Notes: generated from the sequence alone by a model not told the origin. A DNA stretch of 64,000 bases from Siphonodentalium dalli (GCA_032622095.1 CP136063.1:177051956-177115955); one strand, 5' to 3'. Positions 23,701 through 34,829 are shown, counted from the stretch's first letter. Numbers and translations are program-made.

Positions 23701-24470
23701 CAAACCCCAGCTAGTGTTTTCTAAAATTGTAAATTCCACAGTGTTGGGCCAGAGCAATTTGAAAAAAAGACAGAGTTCGTATGAAACATCCAAGAACATG
23801 ACAATTTTTAAATATTTTAATAATGGCTGTGCTGGTGCTTACAAAATGACAGGAATTGATATCTCAGATATGGTCGGCTTGTTACAAATAATACAGCCTT
23901 TAATAACATATATTACAATATACAGCACCGGTTTATGTTTTTGAATGTTTTATACATATACTAGTAATGGCTTTTCCTCGATTTGTTCAGATAAACCAAA
24001 GATCATGAAAATAACAACAAGATAAGTTGAACGTATTAAACAGTACTTTTTCAAATATTGATATCATTAGTTTGCATACCAGCATCATAGAAAGCAGGAC
24101 CCACCAGCATCATAGCAAATTAGCAGGACTACTTAACCACTAACCAGAGGTGAGATTGTAGTTATATTTTTTATATGATTGCCTGATTGGTCTCAAGTTA
24201 CCATATATCCTAGGTACTTTTCTGTGTATCAATTTACACTCAATTAGCCAAAGCTTGGTTAAGCAAAAATATAAAACGGTCCACACAAAAAAAAATACAA
24301 AGCAGTCCCAGCTCAACAAAAATAGCCAATATGAGGTCTATCAGAATGTATGAAAAATTAAAGATGTAACTAACATAAAGAAATTTTATAATGTTGATCA
24401 AGCTGGTACGTAATTTAATCGAGAGATAAAAGACTGTGACAAGAAATTTGAGCTTGGTGATTAGTACATT

Positions 24471-24550
24471 GGGGGGGGGGGGGGGGGGGGCAATTAAATT
24501 GGGGCAGAGGTCTAAATTAGTAGCGGTGGGTTACCAGAATCATTACTATT
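24471..24550 (+). repeat. G20 homopolymer and GGTGGGTTACCAG repeat piece
   Basis: Run of about 20 G followed by CAATTAAATTGGGG; inverse match to 21241-21312. Possible G-quadruplex former. The run length may be unreliable in sequence data. Confidence 0.55.
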
Positions 24551-24879
24551 TTTGTTTAGCCTGAACAGTGCACTGAAGCCCAAATAAAGTATATATGTGA
24601 AAAAGGCATCCCATACATGCTACTGCTGTAGTACTTGTATTACACTTACGCTACCGGTAACACATGTCTGAGTTACTTATTGCCAAATTTGCCATTACAC
24701 CGTAACCCCTCCATCCCCCACGCCACCATTCATTTTCAAACAGTTTACATTCAGTGACTCTAGTATAGGGATGTTGGTGAAGATAGAGGGTTTTCATTGG
24801 CACCCCACCCCCTGAACACTTTGGTAGACATTTTACAGATGGTACTTAAACATTTTCATACTTTTTGTCTTAATCTTAA

Positions 24880-25225
24880 AGGTACTCAATCCGAGTCCCC
24901 ATATCAATAAGTTACAACTGAACAACATTTCTTCAAAATACGCTTTTGTTATCAGAATCGATCAATTACAACATAATAATGCTAACGGCTGTCAACTATG
25001 GTATAAAATTTCTCAAAATAGAGTTATCCATCTTCATCCGCAATTTTGTCCAAGACCGTTGGTTTGACGAATATTTTCTGGGCCACAAATAATTACACAT
25101 TTCGAGAAATAACAAATTTCAAAAATCGATATTTGATCAACCTGAGCTTTGATGGGTGGGTTTCTCAACTCAATAAATCCCCAAAGAAATAGTCATCTGG
25201 GAGCATTAATTCGGATTATTCATCT
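24880..25225 (+). mobile_element. MITE, TTAA target site, TIR AGGTACTCAATCCG (copy B)
   Basis: TTAA at 24876-24879 and 25226-25229. The left end AGGTACTCAATCCG matches copies A and C; the right end has decayed (CGGATTATTCATCT). Shared interior includes CATATCAATAAGTT and GAGCTTTGATGGGTGG. Confidence 0.75.
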
Positions 25226-25842
25226 TTAAAACAACAAATTTACACTAAATTAAATACTGTTTGGAAATTCAAGCTATCAGTTTCAGATTCAGAACAGTTT
25301 CAACTACTTTCAGTATCTGAATCTGTTTTTGGTTTGAAATTTCCAAAGGTGTACTTGGGTCAGGTACAAATTTCCAATTGTTGACATTGTTTACCAAAGT
25401 TGGAGATTAGACAGTCATTTAACAGTGTCACACCCACCCCACTTCACTTTTCAAAGACCGTGAAGTGATGAGAAGTCTTAAATTAAAAATCCTCACTAAT
25501 GTTACTGTCACTGACACTCAGACACTGACTCACTCGTCGACTGAAATTGGCCATAACATTAACAATGTGTCAAATTAATGTAAGTATCTAACTTTTATTT
25601 TATTTAATCATGGTTGGTCGAATACATCTGTTCTAAATAGATCGTGATTTATAACCGATTGTTAATGTTATTGAACATTCTGTTATTTCAGTATTCAGCT
25701 TTTCAAGTTCAAATCGGCATCTTCAAAACTTTGTTGATATCCGCGCACCGTTAATGCTGGATAGCCTGCGACGAAAGACCATCCTGTTAGATTTGTGCGC
25801 ATGCGTAAATCGGACCTTCCCGGTTGGGGTTCCTTCTCACGC

Positions 25843-26683
25843 TTACCCGCTAAGATCCCCCGATGATTCCTGAACATCACTCGGTGCTAAGATCCCCCGA
25901 AGATTCCCGAACATCACTACCGAACCTGCGACGGAGATTCTTGGTATAACACACTGTGTATATAACACATTATCTACCATTCGTGTGACAGAATCCACCA
26001 CACCAATTTCATTTTAAGAGTTTTTTTTAAAGCCAAAATCATTGGATTTGTGTCCGACGATTAGTTTTCTTGAGTAAATTGTCCCAACCTGCAAGTTTAT
26101 TTGTGTCACACGATTAACTCGATTTGCTAAATTCTCCTAACCTGTAATGGCACGCGCATAATTATGTCTAACGAAAATTGAATTCAATGGACAAAATCTC
26201 CCACACCTGTGTTTTTTATATAATTAAATACTCAACATATATATATATATATTAGGTACTTTCTGATATGTTTTACCATATTATCTACCATGGGAGGCAA
26301 TCAAATAATGATACAAACTAGGAAATATTTTTTTATAGTGCGCATGAATATACGTTGGAATGTTTGCATGCAATTCCATGTGACGTCACAGTTCATTCAT
26401 AATGTTGTTTTGAAGCGCTCACATTGCGAATTTCAATTTCAGTCACTATCACTATCAGTCTCTATTACTGCACTTCGTCTCTGTTTTCTCTGTGTTGGTT
26501 GATCGGATTGAGGATTATAGTTATTAATGTATTGAACTGTGCAATCTCATTTGATGTGAAACACGTGTCGAGGAAATGTTAAAACAATTTCAAAACTACA
26601 GCGGCAATTTTTGTTATTGTTGTGTATTTCCGAAACATACCGAATGGCCTCGGGAATCATCGGGGGATCTTAACGAGGGAAGA
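25843..26683. repeat. Inverted AAGATCCCCCGATGATTCC ends
   Basis: A 36-bp unit GCTAAGATCCCCCGA(T/A)GATTCC is tandemly doubled at 25848-25917, and its inverse GGGAATCATCGGGGGATCTT lies at 26655-26674. This suggests an element of about 0.8 kb, interior AT-rich and non-coding. Confidence 0.45.
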
Positions 26684-26696
26684 ATTCTACCCTTGC

Positions 26697-26907
26697 CGAC
26701 ATATTATCTCGAGATCTTGACGTCATAATTATCTCGAGATCTCGACATATTATCTTGAGATCTCGACATATTATCTCGAGATCTCGACATAATTATCTCG
26801 AGATCTCGACATAATTATCTCGAGATCTCGACATATTATCTCGACATATTATCTCGATATCTCGACATAATTATCTCGATCTCGACATATTATCTCGAGA
26901 TCTCGAC
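26697..26907. repeat. TCTCGAGATCTCGACAT palindrome array, left
   Basis: About ten copies of a 20-24-bp unit TATCTCGAGATCTCGACATA with AATT or no spacer. Each unit contains a perfect CTCGAGATCTCGAG-type palindrome. Together with the array at 29117-29222 it may bound an element of about 2.5 kb. Confidence 0.85.
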
Positions 26908-27153
26908 GTAACATTAACATGCATCTTTAAACATCTGATGAGTGGCAATGTGACAGCGAGCAAGTCATATTGTTCTACCATCAACTTGGGTTTAAACAAA
27001 ATGAAATTCTTCTGCTACTTGCTTTTTTTTTTCCTCCCGTGGTTTAGGGGGGCTAGCCCTGGGACGATCGAAAGGCCCTTTCCTTCACCTCTCATATTTA
27101 TGCCTTTTATTAAAGAAACAAGCTAAAAAAAAGAAGAAATTTAAGATGTTAAA

Positions 27154-27942
27154 TTATTTAATCTTTTTCCTCTTTTTCTTTGAATTGGTTTTTTCTGTTG
27201 AAGATGGTGGAGATGTCTGTTGTTGTTGTATAAGATGTTCGATTCGTTGTTCTTGTTCTCTCCTGTACCTTTGATGTTCTGTCATGAACTTTTCTTGTTC
27301 TCTCATGTACTTTTGATGTTGATGTTCAGCTTCCATGACTTCGACAGCTTCCTTGACATCGACAGCTTCGGCAGGGAGTGGTCGTTCCTGCTCCTCTTCC
27401 TCGATGCAGACGGGGGACACTGGAGGTCTTGGTGTCCATGGGTTGAAGTCCTCCGCTGCATCCGGGTCTGGTGACGATGGTAGAGATGGAATGGTCTCCA
27501 AGCTGACCACAAAGTCGGAGACAGGGACGACCGAGGTGACATCGGCGTCCCTGTTGTTTCCGCTGATGGTGATTTCAGGCACGTCGACAGTAGGCTGCTG
27601 TTGTTGCTGCACCGGGACCAGATGTGGGGGAACTGGGCGTCTCTCAGTTCCCCGTCTCCACCTGGCCTTCCTGTCGGCGTCCCTGCGGCGGCGCGACGGT
27701 GTCTTCTTCTTTGACTTTGACTTCTCACTCTTCATCCCGTCTGTGGTGGTCTGGCCAGCCCCGGACCGGTGGATTCCGGTCGGTCCTACCGAGTCACGGC
27801 CGGCAGAGGCTTCTGCCGGGGCGACTCGGTACTCCAATACCACGTCCAGTCTGTCCTTGTAAGCATGTATATTCCAGCCTAGACAAAGGACAGACGGCAG
27901 TCCACTCAGCATGTGCTGGAGTTGACTGGGGATTAATTCCAT
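27154..27942 (-). CDS. Unidentified protein, 262 residues, basic and Q-rich
   Basis: Open frame from an ATG at 27940-27942 to TAA. N-terminal about 45 residues (LQHMLSGLPSVLCLGWNIHA, then DRLDVVLEYRV) look like a small folded domain. Then comes a basic stretch (KSKKKTPSRRRRDADRKARW), a Q5 run, an acidic proline-rich middle (WTPRPPVSPVCIEEEEQE) and a C-terminal heptad-like region (about 205-245, HQKYMREQEKFMTEHQRYRR) ending in lysines. GC content is well above the flanks. I do not recognise it. The position between two palindrome arrays suggests an ORF carried by a transposable element; a host exon is possible. Confidence 0.5.
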   Translation of the reverse strand: MELIPSQLQHMLSGLPSVLCLGWNIHAYKDRLDVVLEYRVAPAEASAGRDSVGPTGIHRSGAGQTTTDGMKSEKSKSKKKTPSRRRRDADRKARWRRGTERRPVPPHLVPVQQQQQPTVDVPEITISGNNRDADVTSVVPVSDFVVSLETIPSLPSSPDPDAAEDFNPWTPRPPVSPVCIEEEEQERPLPAEAVDVKEAVEVMEAEHQHQKYMREQEKFMTEHQRYRREQEQRIEHLIQQQQTSPPSSTEKTNSKKKRKKIK

Positions 27943-28139
27943 AACCAGTCAAGCCCGGCAAAAAAAAAAAAAGGATCACGGATCGCTCTCGGCTTAATGC
28001 GTCGAGCATTAAATGAGACCGTCCCGCAAGCGATCCGGAAGACGAAAATGATAATGTTGAATGCTACTTGCTCAAAATCATGGTTTTATAATATGCAAAC
28101 GTACATTGCCGAGAATTCTTAAAGCTAAAAGTCTTAGGA

Positions 28140-28780
28140 GGTAACACTCACTGCCATCGCTGTTACTCACAGAGTAACGAGCAACAAAAGCTGTTACTCG
28201 CACAGTAACGAGCAACAAAAGCTGTTACTCACAGAGTAACGAGCTGTTACTCACAGAGTAACGAGCAACAAAAATATTACTCACAAAGTGAGCAACGAGC
28301 AACAAAAACCTGTTACTCATAAAGTGAGCAACGATCAACAAAACCGTCACTCATTGACTGATGAGCGACACTCTTTGTTGTCTTTGAACTTGCTACTCAT
28401 TGACTAATGAGCAACAAACCTTTGAAAATATATAACTGTCGCTCGTTGAGCAACACTCTTTAAACTGTTACTCATTGACTAAAGAGCAACAAAACTCTGA
28501 AACTATAACTGTCCCTCGTTGAGCGACACTCTTAAAGTCTTTAAACTGTTACTCATTGACTAATGAGCAACAAAACTTTGAAACCATATACCGTCGCTCA
28601 ATGAGCGACACTCTTAGAACTGTTACTCATTGACTAATGAGCAACACAACTCTGAATCTGCATAACTGTCACTCGTTGAGTGGCATTCTTAAAAACTGTT
28701 GCTCATTGAATAATGAGCAACAGCATTTAAATAGATACAATCACTACTCATCGAGTAGTCATAAACTGGTTTCCCTATTT
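28140..28780. repeat. Array of short hairpins (GTTACTC/GAGTAAC type)
   Basis: More than a dozen imperfect palindromes. On the left GTTACTCACAGAGTAACGAG recurs. On the right two classes alternate: GTTACTCATTGACTAATGAG with CAAC, and GTCGCTCGTTGAGCGACACTC and variants, at roughly 75-90-base period. Stems are 7-11 bp with 3-6-base loops, separated by AACAAAA- and CTTTGAAA-like spacers. No coding capacity. See findings. Confidence 0.85.
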
Positions 28781-29116
28781 ACTGCCCAAAAATAGGGTTG
28801 GCAAATTAAACTTGCAGCTCGACTGAGCCAGCTAAACCTGCAGCTCGACTGAGCCAGGCTTACCTCACGTGCCTAAAACTTTAATTAAATACTCAAACCC
28901 TTTTTGACTCACAGGGACTCGTGGGTGAAACCACTCGATCGCTACCGGAATTGAGTCCCCACCCCCTGCGTGTTACAAAATTACGGTGTATTGGTGAGGT
29001 TATACTGTGAAATATGTGTATAGGCTATAGCACTAGAAAATGCTGACATATTATGCTGTATATTAACAGGAACATTATGCTATGCTAGATCGTAAGCCGA
29101 CACATATATATAGATG

Positions 29117-29222
29117 TATCTCGAGATAATTATGTCGAGATCTCGAGATAATATGACGAGATCTCGAGATAATTATGTCGAGATCTCGAGATAATTAAGT
29201 CGAGATCTCGAGATAATATATG
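29117..29222. repeat. TCTCGAGATCTCGACAT palindrome array, right
   Basis: Four to five copies of GTCGAGATCTCGAGATAATTAT, followed by ATATGTATTGAGCATGTCGC, the same flank (inverted) seen beside the 16505-16570 copy. Confidence 0.8.
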
Positions 29223-29289
29223 TATTGAGCATGTCGCAAATCAGCCACCGTATGTATGTATGGGCCTACCAAAGTAATTTAAGTGTTGG

Positions 29290-29872
29290 TAATTTATTGT
29301 TGTTGGCTCCGTAATCATCATGTTGTTGTTGTTGTTTTCCTGTAGTCACTTGAAGTTGACTGAAGACCACATGTAGTTTACTTCTTGTGAGAATAATCGC
29401 CTGTGAATAACATCTGAGGGTTGATGACGCTGCAAGATTGCAGTCTTTATGTGATATGAAAGTTCACCACTGGAATTTATCATATCTGCAACATTGGATG
29501 AATTATGACGCAAGTTAGTGAGGTTGCAGCAGGAAATTAGAAGTGATGACCTGTGGACGAAATATAGGTGCACACTTCTTGTTGTATTTGTTTTTCTGCT
29601 GTTTTGTCCATATGACCAATATCACCGAGAAGTAGATTCATATCGATGGAGGTAACCTGTAGGCACAGGGGAACATTTAGTTTCACCATATGAGTTTTCA
29701 CCTTCTGTTGTTAGGATGGCTTCCACAGTTTGAAGTAATCATGTTCGTTGAACTGTATAAGCTTTACATTCAATAGAAAGTGATTTGTTGATTCTGGAGT
29801 GTCACATATATCACATAACACAGAATTTGGAATGATATGTGGAATGTCATAAATTTTATTTGCTGCTAGGTT
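29290..29872 (-). pseudogene. C-terminal end of an RNase-H-type LINE
   Basis: Minus strand: CDICDTPESTNHFLLN is a CCHC-like knuckle with the last Cys lost. It is followed by a tail (SIDMNLLLGDIGHMDKTAEK) that aligns with the end of the LINE ORF at 16703 (ARSLIGDSSYLNMTMQ). 3' end in (CAA)n runs at about 29296-29335. Probably the same copy whose RNase H pieces lie at 31092-31228 and 32615-32712, separated by later insertions. Confidence 0.6.
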
Positions 29873-31090
29873 ATTATCATCATCATCATCATCATTTAAT
29901 TAGGACGAGTCTGACTGACTCTTAGTTCCCGTATTTACATGAATATTCAACTTTTTTGTTGTCACAATAATAAAACACAAATACTAAATTTTACATTCTG
30001 CAATTTGTCCTTCTTTCAAACGGAAGGTATTTTTTTGATAATTCTTTTTTCTGTTCTTTAGTTCAGTTCGTAGTTTGTAAAGTGTTCCCATTTCGATTCG
30101 TGTGTGGTCTTTGTTGATATATACTTTTGATGGTCCTGGTTGTGTATATTTATCTCGATTGTATCTTACCGCATCACTGATCATTTTATCTCGTATATGT
30201 CTTGACTTTAACAGAAGTTTATTAAACCGGTCGATTTTTGTTTTCTACTATATTACCTATTCTGTAAAATGACAGAACATCATAGATCTTCATTACACTT
30301 AGTCATTTTCCGTACTATTCTTGAAATGGTTTTCCAATCTTCTTTGCGCGAATCATCAGAATCACCATGTGTCGTTGGCTCCGGTACCTTTGCCAAAACG
30401 ACAATGTAGTCTTTGTTCTCGCCAATGTTTTTTAACTCGTCGCCCGTTTGTAATTTCTCGGTGATTACATGTTTCCAGTATTTTCTTTAATTCTTGTATC
30501 TCTCTTTTTTGTTGTTCAAACTTATTATTTTGTTTGTCTCTAAATTCGCTGAACTGTTTCTCCGCTGTCCTCCTAAATGCCTCTATTTGTGAGTATGTTT
30601 CTCCTTTCTGCATTGATATTTTATCTTCACATTTAGTCACTTGCTTTTCCAGTTTTGATACTGTCGTATCTACTTTATCTATTCTTCTTTCCATGTCAGT
30701 CATATGTTTCTTCATCTTTGTGCTATATTTTGTGTCAAAATTTTCGAACCGCTGATCCACCCTGCTATAAATATTTCTTCTTCAAATTTATCCATATTTG
30801 TTATAACTTTTTCTATAACTTTTTCTAACATTTTTTCGATGTTTTTCATCCAGTTTCCGATCTCATGTACACTCAGTTGTTCTGGTAATACTACTTCTTT
30901 GGTTGTTTTCTCATGTATCTCTGTTGTTTTTACGGGTGTTGATTCAGTTGTTGGTTGGATTTTACTCCCAGTTTGCCTGGTTTTGTGTGTGTTTTCTCGT
31001 TTTATGTCCAGTAAAGAAAACAGTTTCATCTTGTTTGTTGAAAGCTGCATTTATATATCCACAGCCTTTCATGCTTATTGTGGGATATAG
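29873..31090 (-). pseudogene. LINE ORF1-like coiled-coil protein, ORF2 missing
   Basis: Minus strand. The N-terminal frame (30712-31050) and next frame (30362-30760) encode charged coiled coil (MERRIDKVDTTVSKLEKQ, IQELKKILE). Further down (29984-30184, plus about 30240) is a C-terminal RNA-binding-like domain: LLLKSRHIRDKMISDAVRYN, then PSKVYINKDHTRIEMGTLYK, as in L1/CR1-type ORF1 proteins. At least two frameshifts. It ends at an (ATG)n tail (plus-strand ATCATCATC run at 29876-29895). No RT follows, so this is an ORF1-only element or a deleted copy. It seems to be inserted in the RNase-H LINE. Confidence 0.65.
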
Positions 31091-31091
31091 T

Positions 31092-31228
31092 GTGATGCGC
31101 TTTATCTGAATTGTCCCAGAGTTTCTGCCATTTTTCACCGAGTTTGGTTTTTAGTACCTGTTTCAGTTGTTTAACTGATAAGAGGTCACCTTCGAGACTG
31201 CTATCCGTATTTATTGTCAGGTTATCAG
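31092..31228 (-). pseudogene. RNase-H LINE fragment after the catalytic domain
   Basis: ADNLTINTDSSLEGDLLSVK and LGEKWQKLWDNSDKAHH on the minus strand continue, across the 31238-32605 insertion, the EAAKY end of the RNase H piece at 32615. One copy of the CATATTTAG target duplication encodes the junction. Confidence 0.65.
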
Positions 31229-31237
31229 CATATTTAG

Positions 31238-32605
31238 TAGTCCAAGTCTTCTCGTACTAAAACTAGCTAAGATTTTGGGATGGAGATATGCTAGTATTTA
31301 GTCCGAGATCGCGCGCATAGCCTTCTTATGACACGAGTTACGCCCAGGATCTGTGGCGGGAATCTGTGGTGTATTTTACTCGATTTACCTAACAAAGCAA
31401 TACATGATGCTATATACGTCGGAAAGAGTGACATCTTATGGTCAGAATGGTGTATAATAATCTAACTTTAATGTTAAATTACACATAGAATATTCCGGTT
31501 GATTGCCACAAACATCGTTGTTTTTTTCTGTTTGTTTACTTAACTGAAAGCCGAACTCAGGTACCGAAGAACTTCGGCATTGTCCGGTGTTTGTTCTGAG
31601 TATTCTAGTTTCCGTTTCTATATATAGCGCGGGGTTTTCCGAACAAAATGGTGAAAACCGATCGCCGCAAAGTCCAGTTTCCAATGTGCTTTGAGAACAA
31701 TTCCCGCACTAAAAACTTAATGACATAATGGAGGATCAGAAAGGTAGTTTTGTTGACAATTTTCGCAAGCAACTTGTCAAAATTGGAGCAAATTAGAACT
31801 CTTGTGTCCGACTTGCCATGCGTGTGATTTTCATCCATGTGCATTTTGACTTTTGTGTTGATAAAATAATCGGAGAACCAAATCACACAGTTTCGAAATA
31901 TAGCTCTTCCGTTTTAGTGGGACTTTTCAAACTTAAGGTTAAAAATTTATACAAATTTTGTTTGATTTTTGGTGTGCTTAACAAGAGCAGAATATTGCTC
32001 TGTTCGCTTAGTATATATCTTAATTTCGCTGAAGTCCACCAAATGTGGGAAATGTAGCACCATATTATTTATTCTAATGCTCGTTGTGTTTACACTGTTT
32101 TAAACTTTGAGAGGGTTGTAATTCCCCGTAATTTATTTAATGTATTACATTTATATCATCAATGTTTAATTAATCTATTTATTTTTTATTTATTGACACA
32201 CATAATTACGATTACAATGGAGAATTCATCGTAATTTACGTTGTCAGTCGAAAATCTACGGAATATTTTCAATGGAAAATGCCGAACACAGTTCGCGAGG
32301 TCAACTGAGTTCGCATACTTTAAAAAATTTGTAAACATTGCGGTAAATGTCTCTTTTCGCATTAAATTACCGCTTTCAATTCACAACTGATGTGGGGTTC
32401 AGATCAAATAGCATGTCTTCTGCGGAAAATATCTTTTATTGTCGCAATTGTGATATTTTATTTCATATAATTGTGGTTTTATTTGAGCGGGTCATTAACG
32501 CTTAACTCGTGTCATAAGAAGGCTATGCGCGCGATCTCGGACTAAATACTAGCATCTCTCCATCCCAAAATCTTAGTTAGTTTTAGTACGAGAAGACTTG
32601 GACTA
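31238..32605. mobile_element. Foldback DNA element, 103-bp TIRs, 9-bp target duplication
   Basis: Termini TAGTCCAAGTCTTCTCG..; arms 31238-31340 and 32503-32605 are near-perfect inverse copies. The 9-bp duplication CATATTTAG flanks it (31229-31237, 32606-32614). Long TIRs plus a 9-bp duplication are typical of Mutator-like (MULE) elements. The 1.16-kb interior has no recognisable transposase. It interrupts a LINE RNase H reading frame. Confidence 0.88.
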
Positions 32606-32614
32606 CATATTTAG

Positions 32615-32712
32615 CAGCTTCTTTGTCGTGAAAGTCGGCAATGACATTGCCAGTTATGTTAGAATGAGAAGGGCACCATTTGAGTTCAACTGTCAGCTTG
32701 TGTTCCTCATAT
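32615..32712 (-). pseudogene. LINE RNase H C-terminal motif fragment
   Basis: Minus strand: ELKWCPSHSNITGNVIADFH then DKEAAKY, the last RNase H motif (His and Asp) of an RNase-H LINE. Cut on one side by the MULE-like insertion and on the other by C-rich repeats at 32740. Confidence 0.7.
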
Positions 32713-32739
32713 ATAGTACCGGTGTAACACGATATCTCC

Positions 32740-33905
32740 CCCCCTGGGTATCTTCCCCCCCCCCCCCACCCTGGGTATCTCCCCCCCCCCCCCCCCCCCA
32801 CTCGTACATTTTTTCCCCTCACTTATTTTATATTATTATGGTAAGAAATGCCGAGAAAACTATTAATTTTTTTTAGTTTAGTTTAACTTAACCCAATAAT
32901 AGCATAAATATGTCAAAATATTACCTTTTGATTCTATCGTTTAATTTGCTTTATATAGTCATGAAATGGCGAGAAATTAACTTTATATGAGCAAAATTTG
33001 ATAGAGTAAGAATTTGGGGTGGGGGGGGGGAGATACCCAGGCCCGAGTATCTCCCCCCCCCCCCCCCCCCCCCCCCAGCACCTACATATGACAAAAATTA
33101 AACGTATAATGTGGTTATTGCTTAAATTGCTTTATATAGTCATGAAATGGTGAGAAATTAACTTTATATGAGCAAAATTTGATAGAGTAAGAATTTGGGG
33201 TGGGAAGATACCCAGGCCTGAGTATCTTCCCCCCCACCCAGCACCTACATATGACAAAAATTAAACGTATGATTTTATTGCTTAATTTGCTTTATATAGT
33301 TATGAAATGCCGAGAAATTAACTTTATATGAAAAAAATTTGATAGAGTAAGAATTTGGGGTGGGGGGGGGAAGATACCCAGGCCTGAGTATTTCCCCCCC
33401 CCCCCCCACCCAGCACCTACATATGACAAAAATTAAACGTATGATTTTATTGCTTAAATTGCTTTATATAGTCATGAAATGGTGAGAAATTAACTTTATA
33501 TGAGCAAAATTTGATAGAGTAAGAATTTGGGGTGGGGGGGAGATACCCAGGCCTGAGTATCTCCCCCCCCCCCCCCCCCCCCCCCCCCCCACCCAGCACC
33601 TACATATGACAAAAATTAAACGTATGATTTTATTGCTTAATTTGCTTTATATAGTTATGAAATGCCGAGAAATTAACTTTATATGAACAAAATTTGATAG
33701 AGTAAGAATTTGGGGTGGGGGGGGGGGGGAAATACCCAGGCCTGAGTATTTTCCCCCCGCCCCCCCCCCCCCCCCACCCAGCACCTACATATGACAAAAA
33801 TTAAACGTATGATTTTATTGCTTAAATTGCTTTATATAGTCATGAAATGGCGAGAAATTAACTGGGTAGGTGCTGGGTGGGGGGAAGATACTCAGGCCTG
33901 GGAAT
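32740..33905 (+). repeat. G-run/C-run tandem array, about 170-bp unit
   Basis: Five to six units of ACCCAGCACCTACATATGAC, TTAAACGTATGATTTTATTG, GAGAAATTAACTTTATATGA and GATAGAGTAAGAATTTGGGG, each ending in a G7-G12 run, then AGATACCCAGGCCTGAGTAT and a C8-C30 run. Each G/C pair can form a hairpin around CCCAGGCCTGAG. Unit length varies with run length. Confidence 0.85.
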
Positions 33906-33964
33906 GAGGCCGTCCTACAGACGCTGAGCCGTACTAACGGAAACCATGGTGACCCCACCGATGC

Positions 33965-34815
33965 CTAGGCTAAGAATTGTCCTAGTTTAGCAGATGCTGC
34001 CGCCGCTTTTTGTTTGATGGAGTCAACATGATCCCTGAATGTTAGTTGTTGGTCTATTGTTAAACCAAGAACTTTCTTTGATTTTACAAATGCTAACGGT
34101 TTATTAATCATCCGAATATCTGGAAAATTGGCTATTTGTGTAGGGCCAATATACATCACATCAGTTTTTCTTACATTAACACATACATGTATACAAATGT
34201 ACACCATTTACTGCACCAGTCACTTATTTGTTTTAGATAATTGTTCATTTGGCTGGTGGCTAGAATTAATGTTCTCCCTTGGTTATGATAGTCATATCGA
34301 TCGTCTACAAACTGTATGTTGCTGATTTGATCATTTGGTGGCTTTGGAAGGTCACTCTTGTATAGAATAAACAGAATTGGACTTAACACGGAGCCTTGGG
34401 GAAGACCTATTGACGTTTTTATCCAATCACTGATATAATCATTTACATTGTTCCGAGATTTACGATCCTTTAGAAAGCTTTGTATATATGAAAACAATCG
34501 GCCATTTATGCCGTTTGTGAATAGTTTATATAGAACACCATTCCTTGAGATTGAATCAAATGCACCTTCAAAATCAATGAAAGTTGGAAGGCCATGATTA
34601 TGTTCATTCTTTATAGAGAAACACTCTTCGATGATGTCAATAAGGGCATGAGTTGTTGAGTTGAATTTTCTGTATGCGAATTGTTTGTCATTTTAAATAT
34701 TGTCGCTTTCCAGTTTCCAGATTAATCGGTTTGTTACAATCCTTTCATACATTTTACCCACTACACTGGTAAGACTAATAGGTCTGTAACTAATGTCACT
34801 GGTTGTATAACTGCT
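33965..34815 (-). pseudogene. Non-LTR reverse transcriptase fragment
   Basis: Minus strand from about 34815: ISYRPISLTSVVGKMYERIV, then an in-frame stop near 34694, FAYRKFNSTTHALIDII, FIDFEGAFDSI (motif A), SIGLPQGSVLSPILFILY (motif B), NIQFVDD (motif C, active-site Asp pair kept). A frameshift near 34200 leads to VRKTDVMYIG, then KVLGLTIDQQLTFRDHVDSI. Both ends are truncated. CR1/Jockey-like by general form. Confidence 0.88.
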
Positions 34816-34829
34816 GGTGCTGTATTCTC

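Larger units (their letters stand above)
21960..24160. repeat. Region bounded by inverted GCTGCTGGTGG-type ends
   Basis: GGTTAAGTGGTACTGCTAAT with TTGCTATGCTGCTGGTGG (21985-22030) is the inverse of CACCAGCATCATAGCAAATT..AGCAGGACTACTTAACC (24100-24140). Between them lies the diverged tandem array 22150-23700 and a TTAA MITE. It may be one element of about 2.2 kb with imperfect ends. Confidence 0.4.

Noticed and set aside
28140-28780. CRISPR array
   Set aside because: Units are imperfect palindromes with repeated, not unique, spacers, and the context is eukaryotic with no cas genes.
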